A DNA stretch of 64,000 bases, from contig JBGAGE010000007.1 of NCBI GenBank assembly GCA_044226865.1, forward strand, positions 248,001-312,000, read 5' to 3'. Each line of letters starts with the position of its first letter. Position 1 is the first letter of the stretch. The translations under genes were made by a program, and so were the position numbers. The notes below the pieces were generated by a model, which did not search any database, was not told the DNA's origin, and saw only the letters and a program-made list of their open reading frames with translations. Shown piece by piece: positions 8,316 to 16,590 of the stretch. The stretch is from TMP-86 sp044226865 (GTDB lineage: Bacteria; Pseudomonadota; Gammaproteobacteria; Steroidobacterales; Steroidobacteraceae).

Positions 8316-8972
8316 GTGAAACGCCTACTGTGGACATTGCTGCTCGGACTCTCGACCCAGGCCCTGACCGCCGCGCCGGCGGCTCCTACCGTCAAACCCG
8401 GAGCACCCCACACCTCCGCGGCGCCGGTGATCCTGGTGTTCGGGGACAGCATCAGCGCCGCCTTCGGCATCCGCGCCGAACAGGGCTGGGTGTCGTTATT
8501 GGAGCAGCGGCTGAAAACTCAAGGGTACGGATACCGCGTCGTGAACGCCAGCGTCAGTGGTGAAACCACGGCCGGAGGGCTGGCACGCCTGCCGCGCGCG
8601 CTCAAGGTGCACCGCCCTGCCGCGGTGGTACTGGAACTTGGCGGCAATGACGGCCTGCGCGCGTTGCCCGTGACGCAGATGCGCTCGAACCTCATGCGCA
8701 TGGTGACGATGTCGGAGGCGAGCGGTGCGAAGGTGCTGCTCGTGGGCATGCGCATGCCGCCCAACTACGGCGCAAGGTACACCGAGCAATTCCACCGCAC
8801 CTACGACGAGGTGGCTCGCTACTTCAAGATTCCGATGGTGCCTTTCCTGCTCAACGAGGTCGCCTTGAACGCGGATCTCATGCAGGCGGATGGCATTCAT
8901 CCAAATGTTGCCGGGCAGCCGAAGCTGCTCGACAACATCTGGCCTGAATTGCAGAAGCTGTTGAAGAAGTGA
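8316..8972 (+). CDS. tesA: Multifunctional acyl-CoA thioesterase / arylesterase TesA (SGNH hydrolase)
   Basis: This 218 aa exported protein starts MKRLLWTLLLGLS with an Ala-rich cleavage region. The SGNH blocks are all present: GDSISAAFG (Ser nucleophile), the block II Gly in NASVSGETTAGG, GGNDGLRALP (Asn of block III), and DGIHPN (Asp and His of block V). It hydrolyses acyl-thioesters and small esters in the periplasm. A GTG at 8316 sits five bases after GGGG; the GTG at 8310 is an alternative. It is divergent from ybbA, its usual partner, with only about 11 bases between the starts. Confidence 0.92.
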   Translation: MKRLLWTLLLGLSTQALTAAPAAPTVKPGAPHTSAAPVILVFGDSISAAFGIRAEQGWVSLLEQRLKTQGYGYRVVNASVSGETTAGGLARLPRALKVHRPAAVVLELGGNDGLRALPVTQMRSNLMRMVTMSEASGAKVLLVGMRMPPNYGARYTEQFHRTYDEVARYFKIPMVPFLLNEVALNADLMQADGIHPNVAGQPKLLDNIWPELQKLLKK

Positions 8973-8975
8973 CCG

Positions 8976-9737
8976 CTATTTGATGTTGTACACCAGGTTG
9001 ATGGTGGTGAGCGTGTCGGATTTCTTCGCGCCCGCCGGCGGATCCGTGTTGTAGTGCACGCCGTACCCGACGCTCAAGGCAAGCGCGTCGGTCATGCTCA
9101 CCTGCAGCGCGATGTCATTCACCACCAGCGTGTTCTTGGAGCCCGACTCGATGGCCAGCTTGTCCACGATCTTCGTGGTCTTGGTGAGCGCATGGCTGAA
9201 GTCCAACCCTGCCGTGGCCACGGCATCGCCGGTGGCGTCCAGTTTGTCGCGGGCGATGATGCGGCCGGTGGCCGGGTCCTTGGTGAGGTTCTCCACACGC
9301 AGCCGGCGATAGCCGATGCCGAAGGTGCCGGTGAGCTTGGTTGCTTCGTTGTCGATGAACTTGTAGCCGATGCCGGTGGCGAGCGTGGCCTGGTAGGCGA
9401 AGCCGCTGAACTTGTCCTGCTCGCCCCGCAAGGCGCCGAACCAGAACATGCGGTCGCTGATCTTGCGGTCGAGCTGGTACTTGGCCTCGATCCGCTGCGC
9501 GGTCGTAAACGCGGCGTTCTTGCCGTAGAGGAAGCCGAGGAAGGCGGAATTCTTCCAGTCGCCGCTTTCGCGCGCGATGTCCAGCTTGGCATTGGCGGAA
9601 GTGGAATCGGCATTGCCGCGTGAGATCAGAAGGCCGGCCTCTCCTTTGCCGGTCCAGTCCGCATGCGCGGCGGGTGACGCCAGGACACATGCCGCGACGG
9701 CGGCACCGGCGAGGCCAGAATTACGAATCACAATCAT
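8976..9737 (-). CDS. DUF481 family outer-membrane beta-barrel protein
   Basis: The 253 aa protein has a signal peptide (Ala-rich, ending near AAHADWTG). Alternating amphipathic strands follow, typical of the DUF481 (YdiY-like) barrel: GEAGLLISRGNADS at the front, the YGKNAAFTTAQRIEAKYQLD segment, and a final strand LTTINLVYNI ending close to an aromatic residue. Such proteins sit in the outer membrane; the function is unknown. Its 3' end lies three bases from the tesA stop. An inverted repeat lies upstream between this gene and the divergent LysE-type gene. Confidence 0.85.
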   Translation of the reverse strand: MIVIRNSGLAGAAVAACVLASPAAHADWTGKGEAGLLISRGNADSTSANAKLDIARESGDWKNSAFLGFLYGKNAAFTTAQRIEAKYQLDRKISDRMFWFGALRGEQDKFSGFAYQATLATGIGYKFIDNEATKLTGTFGIGYRRLRVENLTKDPATGRIIARDKLDATGDAVATAGLDFSHALTKTTKIVDKLAIESGSKNTLVVNDIALQVSMTDALALSVGYGVHYNTDPPAGAKKSDTLTTINLVYNIK

Positions 9738-9765
9738 GAGAAACTCCCTGAAATGATCTGGTTTG

Positions 9766-9780
9766 GTAGCATCGTGCTAC
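9766..9780. promoter_or_regulatory. Inverted repeat between divergent DUF481 and LysE-type genes
   Basis: GTAGCA and TGCTAC pair perfectly around a TCG loop. The repeat lies 29 bp upstream of the DUF481 start and 52 bp upstream of the LysE-type start. It is a candidate operator or a weak stem-loop. Confidence 0.35.
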
Positions 9781-9831
9781 GGTTGGGTTCGACCAAGCCG
9801 CAGGCGCCTGGTTCCCGCGGGAGATTTTCGC

Positions 9832-10446
9832 ATGTCGCTTTATGGTTTGGGATTATTCATGGCGGTGTATGCGCTCGCCGTCGCCACGCCGGGCCCGGGC
9901 GTCGCGGCCATTCTCGCGCGCTCGCTGTCGCGCGGCCTCGCGGGCGCGCCCGCCTTCATCGCGGGCTTCCTGATCGGCGACTTCATCTGGTTCGGTACCG
10001 CCGCGCTCGGGCTCGCCGCCATCGCGAAGACCGCCGCCACTTTGTTCCTCATGATCAAGTACGCGGGCGCCGCGTACCTGCTGTTCCTCGCCTACAAGCT
10101 GTGGACCACCGAGGCCACGCCGATGGAAACGCGCGTGCCCACGTCGGCGGAGAAGCCGTTTCGATTGTTCCTGAGCAGCCTGGCACTCACGCTGGGGAAC
10201 CCCAAGACCATCATCTTCTTCCTGGCGCTGCTGCCCACGGTGGTGGATCTGCAGAACCTCAAGCTCACGGGTTACCTGGAAATCGCCGCTGTGATCCTCG
10301 TGGTCTTGCCGACCGTGCTCGGCGCCTACGCCGTGGCGGCGGCGCGTGCACGCCAGCTGTTCAAGAGCTCACGCGCGCTGAAGATCATGAATCGCGGCAC
10401 CGGCGCCGCCATGGCAGGCGCTGCCATCGCCGTGGCCACGCGCTGA
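9832..10446 (+). CDS. LysE/RhtB family amino-acid exporter
   Basis: The 204 aa inner-membrane protein has about six hydrophobic segments and LysE-family landmarks: ATPGPGVAAILARSLSRG near the N terminus, GFLIGDFIWFG in the second helix, YLLFLAYKLW in the third, and LGNPKTIIFFLALLP in the fourth. Family members export amino acids or derivatives with proton exchange; the substrate cannot be predicted. I chose the ATG at 9832 because the family begins right before the first helix. The longer frame from 9763 adds a polar stretch with no match. Confidence 0.88.
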   Translation: MSLYGLGLFMAVYALAVATPGPGVAAILARSLSRGLAGAPAFIAGFLIGDFIWFGTAALGLAAIAKTAATLFLMIKYAGAAYLLFLAYKLWTTEATPMETRVPTSAEKPFRLFLSSLALTLGNPKTIIFFLALLPTVVDLQNLKLTGYLEIAAVILVVLPTVLGAYAVAAARARQLFKSSRALKIMNRGTGAAMAGAAIAVATR

Positions 10447-10457
10447 GCGCGGCAGAC

Positions 10458-10670
10458 TTACTTCTTCATCCACTCCTCGACACCACCATGGCGCGAGCAG
10501 GCGCCCTTGTGGCCGGTCGCGTGCGAGTACGTCCCGTCCTTGCACTTGGCCGTGGAGGTGGATCCGTCCGCGCAGGTGACTTCCGATTTCTTCTTGGCCA
10601 CCGCCGGCGCCGCCATCACGATGAACATCAACGGAGCCGCCATCAGTCCGATCAATAATCTGGTCTTCAT
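10458..10670 (-). CDS. Small exported DUF3761-type protein
   Basis: The 70 aa product has a signal peptide (MKTRLLIGLMAAP, hydrophobic core, cleavage after AVA). A short mature part contains three Cys and the typical TYSHATGHKGACSRHGGV motif of DUF3761, ending in a Trp. The GGGA at 8 bases favours ATG 10670, although the ATG at 10676 is close. Function is unknown; the Cys and His content suggests a small folded periplasmic domain. Confidence 0.75.
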   Translation of the reverse strand: MKTRLLIGLMAAPLMFIVMAAPAVAKKKSEVTCADGSTSTAKCKDGTYSHATGHKGACSRHGGVEEWMKK

Positions 10671-10742
10671 CGCCATGTTCCCGTGTTTGAATGACATGGA
10701 AACTGTAGGCACGAAGACAAGACCGCCCGGATTAGGAGCGTG

Positions 10743-12506
10743 TCATTTGGCCTCGTAGACCGTCTTGCCGCCCACCACGGTGCGCAGCACCTTCACGTTG
10801 GCGATGTCCTCTGGGGGAATTTTCATCACATTGCGGTCCAGCACGATGAAATCCGCGAGCTTGCCGGCCTCGATGGAACCGGTCAGCGCTTCCTGATGAA
10901 GCTGATAGGAAGAATTCATGGTGATGGCGCGCAAGACCGCCTGGCGCGACAAGCCCACGTCATCGCCGAGGCGGCCCGACCACTGCGGCGGTGAGCCCGG
11001 CACATTGGTGCGCGTCACGCCGACCTTGAGTGCGAACCATTCATTCAAAGGATCCACCGGCCAGTCGCTGCCGTAGGCGATGCGCGCCCCGGCCGCCTGC
11101 AGGAAGCCCGAGGGCTCCATGATACGAAAGCGCGCCGGGCCAAGGATGTCGCGCGCCCCTTCGATGGTATCCGCCGCAGGTTTGCCCCACTGCAGTGACA
11201 GCACCGGGTTCACGTTCAGGGCCGCGTAGCGCGGATAGTCGGCCGGGTGCACCAATTCATTGTGCGCGATGGCGACGCGCGCATCGAGCGAAGGATGCTT
11301 GCGACGCAATTCGGCTGCCGCGTCCAGGCCCGCGCGCACCGCACCGTCGCCGTCGGCATGCATGTGTGGGTCGAGGCCGGCTTCTGCCAGCCCGATCAGC
11401 AATTGCGACAGGATGGGCGGCGGGAAATACACCGGCGGCCCGCGATCGGTGCCGGGCCCCCAATTCGGATGCTGCTCGGTGCCGTGGTTGACCCAATATG
11501 GCTCGACCATGGCACCGGTGAAGGCCGGCGCGGTGATCACGCCATCGAGAAACAACTTGGTATTGCGCACCGTGATGCCGGGCTGTGAGCCGATGGGGCC
11601 CTGGTCGAACTTCGTGGCCAGCGCCTTGACTGCGGCGATGGCCTTGGGCGGATCGCGGCCATCGGGCGGCGGGATGACGGGCGCGAAATGCGCGCGCACG
11701 GTCAGCGCTCCTTCCTTCTGCAGCGTGGTGTAGGCCGTCATCGAATCGGCCGATGCGCCCGCGTCCATGAACGTGGTGACACCCTGCTGCGCCAGCGCCG
11801 TGAGCGTGGCGCGCGCGGCGGCGAGCTGATCCGCCGCCGACGGCTTGGGGATCTTGCCGTCCACGAACTCCTGCGCCGCATCCTCGAGGATGCCGGTGGG
11901 GTTGCCATGTTGGTCGCGGGCGATCTTGCCGCCGAGCGGGTCAGGCGTTTGCGCGGTGATGCCGCCGAGCTGCAACGCGCGGCTGTTCGCCAGCGAGGTA
12001 TGTCCGAAGGTGTTCGACACCAGGATGGGGCGCTTGGTGTTGAGCGCATCCAAGGTGGCGGCCGTGGTGGTGATACCGGCGGGCACCATGTTCTGCGAGA
12101 ACCAGCCCACCACTTCCAGCCAGCCATCGGGCTCGTGCTCGCGCGTCTTGTCCAGGCACGCCTGGATGCGCTGTTGGAACTGCGCAATCGTGAGCGCTTC
12201 GTAGTTGAGGTTGCACTTGAGCAGCGCGGCTCCCCCGCTCAGCGGATGCATGTGGCCATCCACCAGGCCGGGCATCAGCATGCGTCCCTGCAGATCCACC
12301 ACCTGCGTGCTCTTGCCGATGTAGCGCGCCGCGCCCGCATCGGTACCCACGTACACGATGCGCCCCTGGCTCACCGCCACCGCCGAGGCGATGCCATCCT
12401 TCGCATCCACGGTATAAACGTAACCATGCCGATAAACGGAATCGGCGGGAGCCGCGGTGGCGGCCGCCGCGGCAAGTGAGATCAGCAAGCCTGCAATCGT
12501 GCGCAC
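10743..12506 (-). CDS. Exported YtcJ-like amidohydrolase (first of a divergent pair)
   Basis: This protein of about 587 aa has a signal peptide (LLISLAAAAATAAP). The amidohydrolase HxH motif appears in MPGLVDGHMHPLSGG, and other metal-site candidates include HMHADGDG, IAHNELV and the late Asp in YGSDWPVDP. The C terminus (LADFIVLDRNVMKI) is the usual second beta-sandwich strand. YtcJ-like enzymes hydrolyse amide or similar bonds; the substrate is unknown. The GTG at 12506 follows CGAGGGG at a good distance. The longer frame would cross the divergent gene's start. A related gene is transcribed away from it 63 bp upstream. Confidence 0.85.
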   Translation of the reverse strand: MRTIAGLLISLAAAAATAAPADSVYRHGYVYTVDAKDGIASAVAVSQGRIVYVGTDAGAARYIGKSTQVVDLQGRMLMPGLVDGHMHPLSGGAALLKCNLNYEALTIAQFQQRIQACLDKTREHEPDGWLEVVGWFSQNMVPAGITTTAATLDALNTKRPILVSNTFGHTSLANSRALQLGGITAQTPDPLGGKIARDQHGNPTGILEDAAQEFVDGKIPKPSAADQLAAARATLTALAQQGVTTFMDAGASADSMTAYTTLQKEGALTVRAHFAPVIPPPDGRDPPKAIAAVKALATKFDQGPIGSQPGITVRNTKLFLDGVITAPAFTGAMVEPYWVNHGTEQHPNWGPGTDRGPPVYFPPPILSQLLIGLAEAGLDPHMHADGDGAVRAGLDAAAELRRKHPSLDARVAIAHNELVHPADYPRYAALNVNPVLSLQWGKPAADTIEGARDILGPARFRIMEPSGFLQAAGARIAYGSDWPVDPLNEWFALKVGVTRTNVPGSPPQWSGRLGDDVGLSRQAVLRAITMNSSYQLHQEALTGSIEAGKLADFIVLDRNVMKIPPEDIANVKVLRTVVGGKTVYEAK

Positions 12507-12569
12507 AAGGTCCCCTCGTTTATGTATTCTTCGGCAGTCACCTCGCAAAATACACCATCGGGAGAACCC

Positions 12570-14588
12570 GTGACCACTGCACTCATCCGCCGCATCGCAT
12601 GGTTTGCCGCCCTGGGGCTGGCTGCCGGCACCGCCATCGCCCAGGACCGCGACACTGCCGACCTGGTGCTCACCCACGCGCGCATCTACACGGCCGGGGG
12701 TTCGCGCGTGCCGGCACGCGCCATGGCCATCCGCAAGGATCGCATCATCTACGTGGGCAACCCGGTGGAAGCACTGAAGCTGGTGGGTCCGAACACCATC
12801 GTGCGGCACATGAACGGCCAGCGCATCCTGCCCGGGCTGGTCGACGCGCACGTGCATGCGCTGGACATCGTCGACCTCGATGTCTGCGACCTGGGCAGTG
12901 CACCCAAGACGCTGCGCGAGATGTCGGCCACCGTGCGGGCCTGCCTGGACAAGTACCAGACACCCGCCGGTTCACGGCTGGTGGTGCATCAATGGAACTA
13001 CACCGTCGGCAACCAGCCCGATGCGGAATATCCCACGCTGCGCGCCGCGCTCGACAAAGCCTCCACCACGGTGCAGATCGAGCTGCTCGGCAATGACGGC
13101 CATCATGGCGCGTTCAACAGCCTGGCGCTGGCGTCCGCCAAGGGTTTCGACGGCCAGGTGATCGGACTCTCCAAGGCCACCCTCAACAAGGAGTTCGCGC
13201 AGTACAAGAAGATCGTCGGCGTGGACGAAAGCGGCGAACCCAATGGCGCGGTGAACGAGGATGCGCGCCTGCTGATCGATCCGCACGCCATGCTGAACTC
13301 GGATCTGGCGGAAGTGGCGAAGGCGCCGGAGCGTGTGGCGCAACGCTTCAACAGCGTCGGCATCACCGCCATCATGGACGCGATGGCAACGCCCGACTCA
13401 CTCCCGGTGTACGACGCCATGCAGGCACGCGGCGGCATGACCATGCGCGTGATGCTGGCGCAATTCTACGACCCCGAACGCTTCAAGCTGGCCGACGGCC
13501 GGGTCGATTTCGACACCATGGTGAAAAGCGCCACGCAGGTGCGCGCCCGCTATGCCACCAATCCGCTGATCCGGGCCGATTTCGTCAAGCTGTTCGCGGA
13601 CGGCGTACTCGAGGGCAGTCCGCTGGCCAATCCTCCCATCCTGCCGAACTCGGCCTCGCTCCGGCCTTATCTGCAACCCATCTTCGCCGTCGACAAGGAC
13701 GGCATGCCGACGGTGACGGGCTACGTCGACACGGCTTCGCCGGCCTGCGCGCAGGCGCGCCTGGATGCGGTCAAATATGTGGACGCGCAAGCAGCCGCGG
13801 AATTCGTCAAGGCGCATGGCTTCCACCCCGCGCAGTGCACGATCTCCGACGGCCAGCTGCAGCACACACGCGCCGTCATCCTGGAATTCGCACGGCAATT
13901 CCACGCCGCGGGGTTCAACCTGCACATCCACGCCATCGGCGACCGTGCCGTGCGCACCGCCGTGGACGCCATCGAGCTCGCGCGCGCCGCCAATGGCGAT
14001 GCCAGCAGCCGCGATGGCCTGGCGCATGTGCAGCTGGCGCACCCGGACGATGCGCTGCGCATTGGCCGCGATCATCTGTACGTGGCCTTCACCTATTCCT
14101 GGATGTCCACCGGCACTGGCTACGACATCACCGTCATCCCCTTCCTGGAGCCGGTCACCGGCAATTCGTACGCGGCGATGCACAAGCCCAACGGTTACTA
14201 CGAAACCAACGCCTACCCGGTGCGCACCGTGAAGGAAGCGGGCGGCATCCCGGCGGCAGGTTCGGATGCGCCGGTGGAGACGCGCGATCCGCGACCTTTC
14301 GTGAACATGTCCATGGCCATCACGCGCCGCTCGGGCAATGCGCCGGCGCTGAATCCGAAGCAAAGCCTCGGCATCGACGAGGCCATCGATGCCTATACCA
14401 TCAACGGCGCGCGCTGGCTGGGTATCGACAAGGATGCAGGCTCGATCGAAGTGGGCAAGAGCGCGGATTTCATCGTGCTGGACCGCGACATCGTCAAGCT
14501 GGCGAAGCTGGGCAGGGCGCAGGACATTGCCGGCACCAAGGTACGGGAGACCTGGTTCCAGGGCCGGCGGGTGTATGCCGCCAAGTAG
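12570..14588 (+). CDS. Exported YtcJ-like amidohydrolase (second of a divergent pair)
   Basis: This protein of about 672 aa starts with a signal peptide (TTALIRRIAWFAALG, cleavage after AIAQ). It has the HxH motif in LPGLVDAHVHALDIV, NLHIHAIGDRAVRTA, a GSDAPVETRDP loop with the catalytic Asp candidate, and the closing ADFIVLDRDIVKLA strand. It carries an internal Cys-containing insertion that the divergent homologue lacks, which explains its greater length. GTG 12570 lies after GGGAGAA; ATG 12522 would place charged residues before the signal peptide. The substrate is unknown; the two enzymes may share a pathway. Confidence 0.85.
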   Translation: MTTALIRRIAWFAALGLAAGTAIAQDRDTADLVLTHARIYTAGGSRVPARAMAIRKDRIIYVGNPVEALKLVGPNTIVRHMNGQRILPGLVDAHVHALDIVDLDVCDLGSAPKTLREMSATVRACLDKYQTPAGSRLVVHQWNYTVGNQPDAEYPTLRAALDKASTTVQIELLGNDGHHGAFNSLALASAKGFDGQVIGLSKATLNKEFAQYKKIVGVDESGEPNGAVNEDARLLIDPHAMLNSDLAEVAKAPERVAQRFNSVGITAIMDAMATPDSLPVYDAMQARGGMTMRVMLAQFYDPERFKLADGRVDFDTMVKSATQVRARYATNPLIRADFVKLFADGVLEGSPLANPPILPNSASLRPYLQPIFAVDKDGMPTVTGYVDTASPACAQARLDAVKYVDAQAAAEFVKAHGFHPAQCTISDGQLQHTRAVILEFARQFHAAGFNLHIHAIGDRAVRTAVDAIELARAANGDASSRDGLAHVQLAHPDDALRIGRDHLYVAFTYSWMSTGTGYDITVIPFLEPVTGNSYAAMHKPNGYYETNAYPVRTVKEAGGIPAAGSDAPVETRDPRPFVNMSMAITRRSGNAPALNPKQSLGIDEAIDAYTINGARWLGIDKDAGSIEVGKSADFIVLDRDIVKLAKLGRAQDIAGTKVRETWFQGRRVYAAK

Positions 14589-14600
14589 GCGGCGTCGGCG

Positions 14601-15716
14601 TTACTGACCCGTCTTGAAGCGCTGCCAGATGCGCGTCAGCGCGCGCGCCTTGTCCGGCGTGTCCGCGAGCTGCACGAACAGCCGCTGCGTCTCCGCCTCG
14701 CTCGGGTAGATCACGGGGTCGCTCAACACGGCGGGATTGACGAGCGGCGTGGATGCGGTGTTGGCATTCGCATAGGCCATGTGGTTGGACACCTCGGCCA
14801 TCACCGCGGGTTCGAGCACATAGTCGATGAAGGCATGCGCGGCCGCCACATGCGGCGCGTCCTTCGGGATGGCCAGCATGTCGAACCACATGATCGAACC
14901 TTCCGCAGGGATGATGTAGCCCAGCTTCAACGGGCTCTTGCGATCGCGCAGCCGCGCCTTGGCGAGCGACACATCGCCGTTGTAGCCCACCAACGCGCAT
15001 ACATCGGCATTGGCGAGCGCCTCGGTGGAATTGAACGAGTCGATGGTACGGACGTAGGGCCGGATCTTGAGCAGGGTCTGCTCGGCCGCCTGTAGGTCCT
15101 CGGGCGTGGGCGCATTCGGATCCCGGTGCAGGTACGCGAGCACGAGGCGGATCACCCCGCCCGGGTTGTCCATGATCTGAATACCGCAGGACGCCAGCTT
15201 CGAGGCATTGGCGGGGTCGAAGATCAGGCTCCAGCTGTCCAGCGGGTGGTTGGGCAGGAGCTTCTTCACCGCCTCTTCGTTGAAGCCGATCCCTTCCGTG
15301 CCACGGATGTAGATGACCGCATGGCGATTGTCAGGATCATGGCGGGCGACCATGCGCATGAGCGCGGGGTCCAGGTTGCGCAGGTTCGGGAGCTTGGATT
15401 TATCCAGCGGCTGATAGGCGCCGGCCGCGATCTGGCGCTCCAGGTAGGGCGCGGTGGGCACCACCACATCGAAGCCGCTGTTGCCGGTCAGCACCTTGGT
15501 TTCCAGCGTCTCGTTGGTGTCGAAGAAGGACACCTTCACCTGGATGCCCGTGCGCGCCTCGAAGTTCTTCAAGGTGTCGGGCGCGAGGTAGTCTGCCCAG
15601 ATGTACAGGTTGAGCTGCTTGGCGTCGGCAGCAGACGCGGCCGGCGCCGGGTCGGCCGGCTGCCTGGAACAGGAACACAAGGCCGTGGCGGCCAATATCA
15701 GCAGGAATGTCCGCAT
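14601..15716 (-). CDS. Putrescine/spermidine-binding lipoprotein (PotF/SpuD-like)
   Basis: The 371 aa protein has a lipobox (ATALCSCS, Cys near residue 15). It then has the PotF-type fold, starting QLNLYIWADYLAPDTL, with GFDVVVPTAPYL, a substrate-site EGIGFNEEAV, and WFDMLAIPKDAPH in the second lobe. Such proteins deliver polyamines to an ABC importer. No permease or ATPase gene lies nearby, so it is an orphan component or acts as a sensor. ATG 15716 starts the signal peptide directly; a TTG four codons earlier is possible. Confidence 0.88.
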   Translation of the reverse strand: MRTFLLILAATALCSCSRQPADPAPAASAADAKQLNLYIWADYLAPDTLKNFEARTGIQVKVSFFDTNETLETKVLTGNSGFDVVVPTAPYLERQIAAGAYQPLDKSKLPNLRNLDPALMRMVARHDPDNRHAVIYIRGTEGIGFNEEAVKKLLPNHPLDSWSLIFDPANASKLASCGIQIMDNPGGVIRLVLAYLHRDPNAPTPEDLQAAEQTLLKIRPYVRTIDSFNSTEALANADVCALVGYNGDVSLAKARLRDRKSPLKLGYIIPAEGSIMWFDMLAIPKDAPHVAAAHAFIDYVLEPAVMAEVSNHMAYANANTASTPLVNPAVLSDPVIYPSEAETQRLFVQLADTPDKARALTRIWQRFKTGQ

Positions 15717-15762
15717 TGCACACCCCAAAATGGCGTGCGCGGATCATAACAGCCCTGCCGCC

Positions 15763-16011
15763 TCAGCCGCCGATGATGCCCTCGGCGAACACGGCTTCCA
15801 TTTCCAGCCGGGCATTCAGCCCTTGGTATTGGAAATCGATCAGCTCGCTGGATTCTTCCCGGCTGGTGGCCGGGGCGTGCGTTTGCTCGACGATGCTGTC
15901 GCGCGCGACCTGCGCGCGGGCCAAGGCGCCCGCCCATTGGAAGTCGAGGGTGGGTGGCACGACGGGATCGGGGACGGGGTGGCGGGTGATGGACGGGGAT
16001 GCGGAGCCCAT
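15763..16011 (-). CDS. Small hypothetical protein
   Basis: The frame encodes 82 aa. ATG 16011 is chosen because AGGAG lies seven bases upstream; the longer frame from 16044 has no such site. It has a Pro-rich first third, then a helical, acidic region (LARAQVARDSIVEQT, FQYQGLNARLEMEAVF). There is no signal peptide or membrane segment. I do not recognise it. The good ribosome site makes it a likely real gene. Confidence 0.55.
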   Translation of the reverse strand: MGSASPSITRHPVPDPVVPPTLDFQWAGALARAQVARDSIVEQTHAPATSREESSELIDFQYQGLNARLEMEAVFAEGIIGG

Positions 16012-16144
16012 GAATGTTCTCCTGTCAAAAGTGGATGGGGGCATGATGCCGGATGGCGGCGGGGTGCGCGAATGTCTGCACCTGGAGACGGCGCGACCGG
16101 CTGGGAAGTTCCCGGCTGCGACACAAAAAAGCCCGCCGCGCCGC

Positions 16145-16540
16145 CTACTTCAGCAGTTGCACGGTCGCCATGTTGAACACGTAACGGGTGTGCTGCCCCC
16201 GCTGATTGGCCTGCACGATGCTGCCCTGGACCCGTACATGGGCGCCTTCGGCGATGTTGTCGGGCAGGTCGGTCAGGGGCAGGAGCTGCATTTCCATGGC
16301 CGACTGGCACTGCTTGCCCGCCGCCGGCGCGTAGATGTACTCGGTGCGATCCAGCACCAGGATGGGCGCCCGGTCGAAGGTGGTCTCGTCGCGATAATCG
16401 CGGAAATGCACGTGGCCGGTGAGTGACGTCTTGACCGGATCGGTGAGCTTGCAGCCACCGTAACCCAGCACGCAGCCCTGCAGGGCGGCGGCGGAAACCA
16501 AGCCGAGGCAAACCCTGTTCAGCGCGCGCGGAATGTCCAT
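16145..16540 (-). CDS. Hypothetical lipoprotein
   Basis: The 131 aa product has a signal peptide with a lipobox (SAAALQGC, Cys near residue 23) and a mature domain rich in beta strands. Recognisable pieces include TGHVHFRDY, ILVLDRTEYIYAP and HVRVQGSIVQANQRGQH, which resembles an OB-type fold. It is probably anchored to the inner or outer membrane. No family is recognised. It is followed by a GC-rich stretch and T6 at 16125-16130 on the minus strand, with no clean stem. Confidence 0.55.
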   Translation of the reverse strand: MDIPRALNRVCLGLVSAAALQGCVLGYGGCKLTDPVKTSLTGHVHFRDYRDETTFDRAPILVLDRTEYIYAPAAGKQCQSAMEMQLLPLTDLPDNIAEGAHVRVQGSIVQANQRGQHTRYVFNMATVQLLK

Positions 16541-16590
16541 GGCGCTATTATGCTATACACGCGGCTGACAAGAACTAAGGGGATGGCGAC

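Noticed and set aside
16120..16147. GC-rich stretch and T6 after the lipoprotein gene as an intrinsic terminator
   Set aside because: The GC-rich part has no clear inverted symmetry, so no stem can be drawn.
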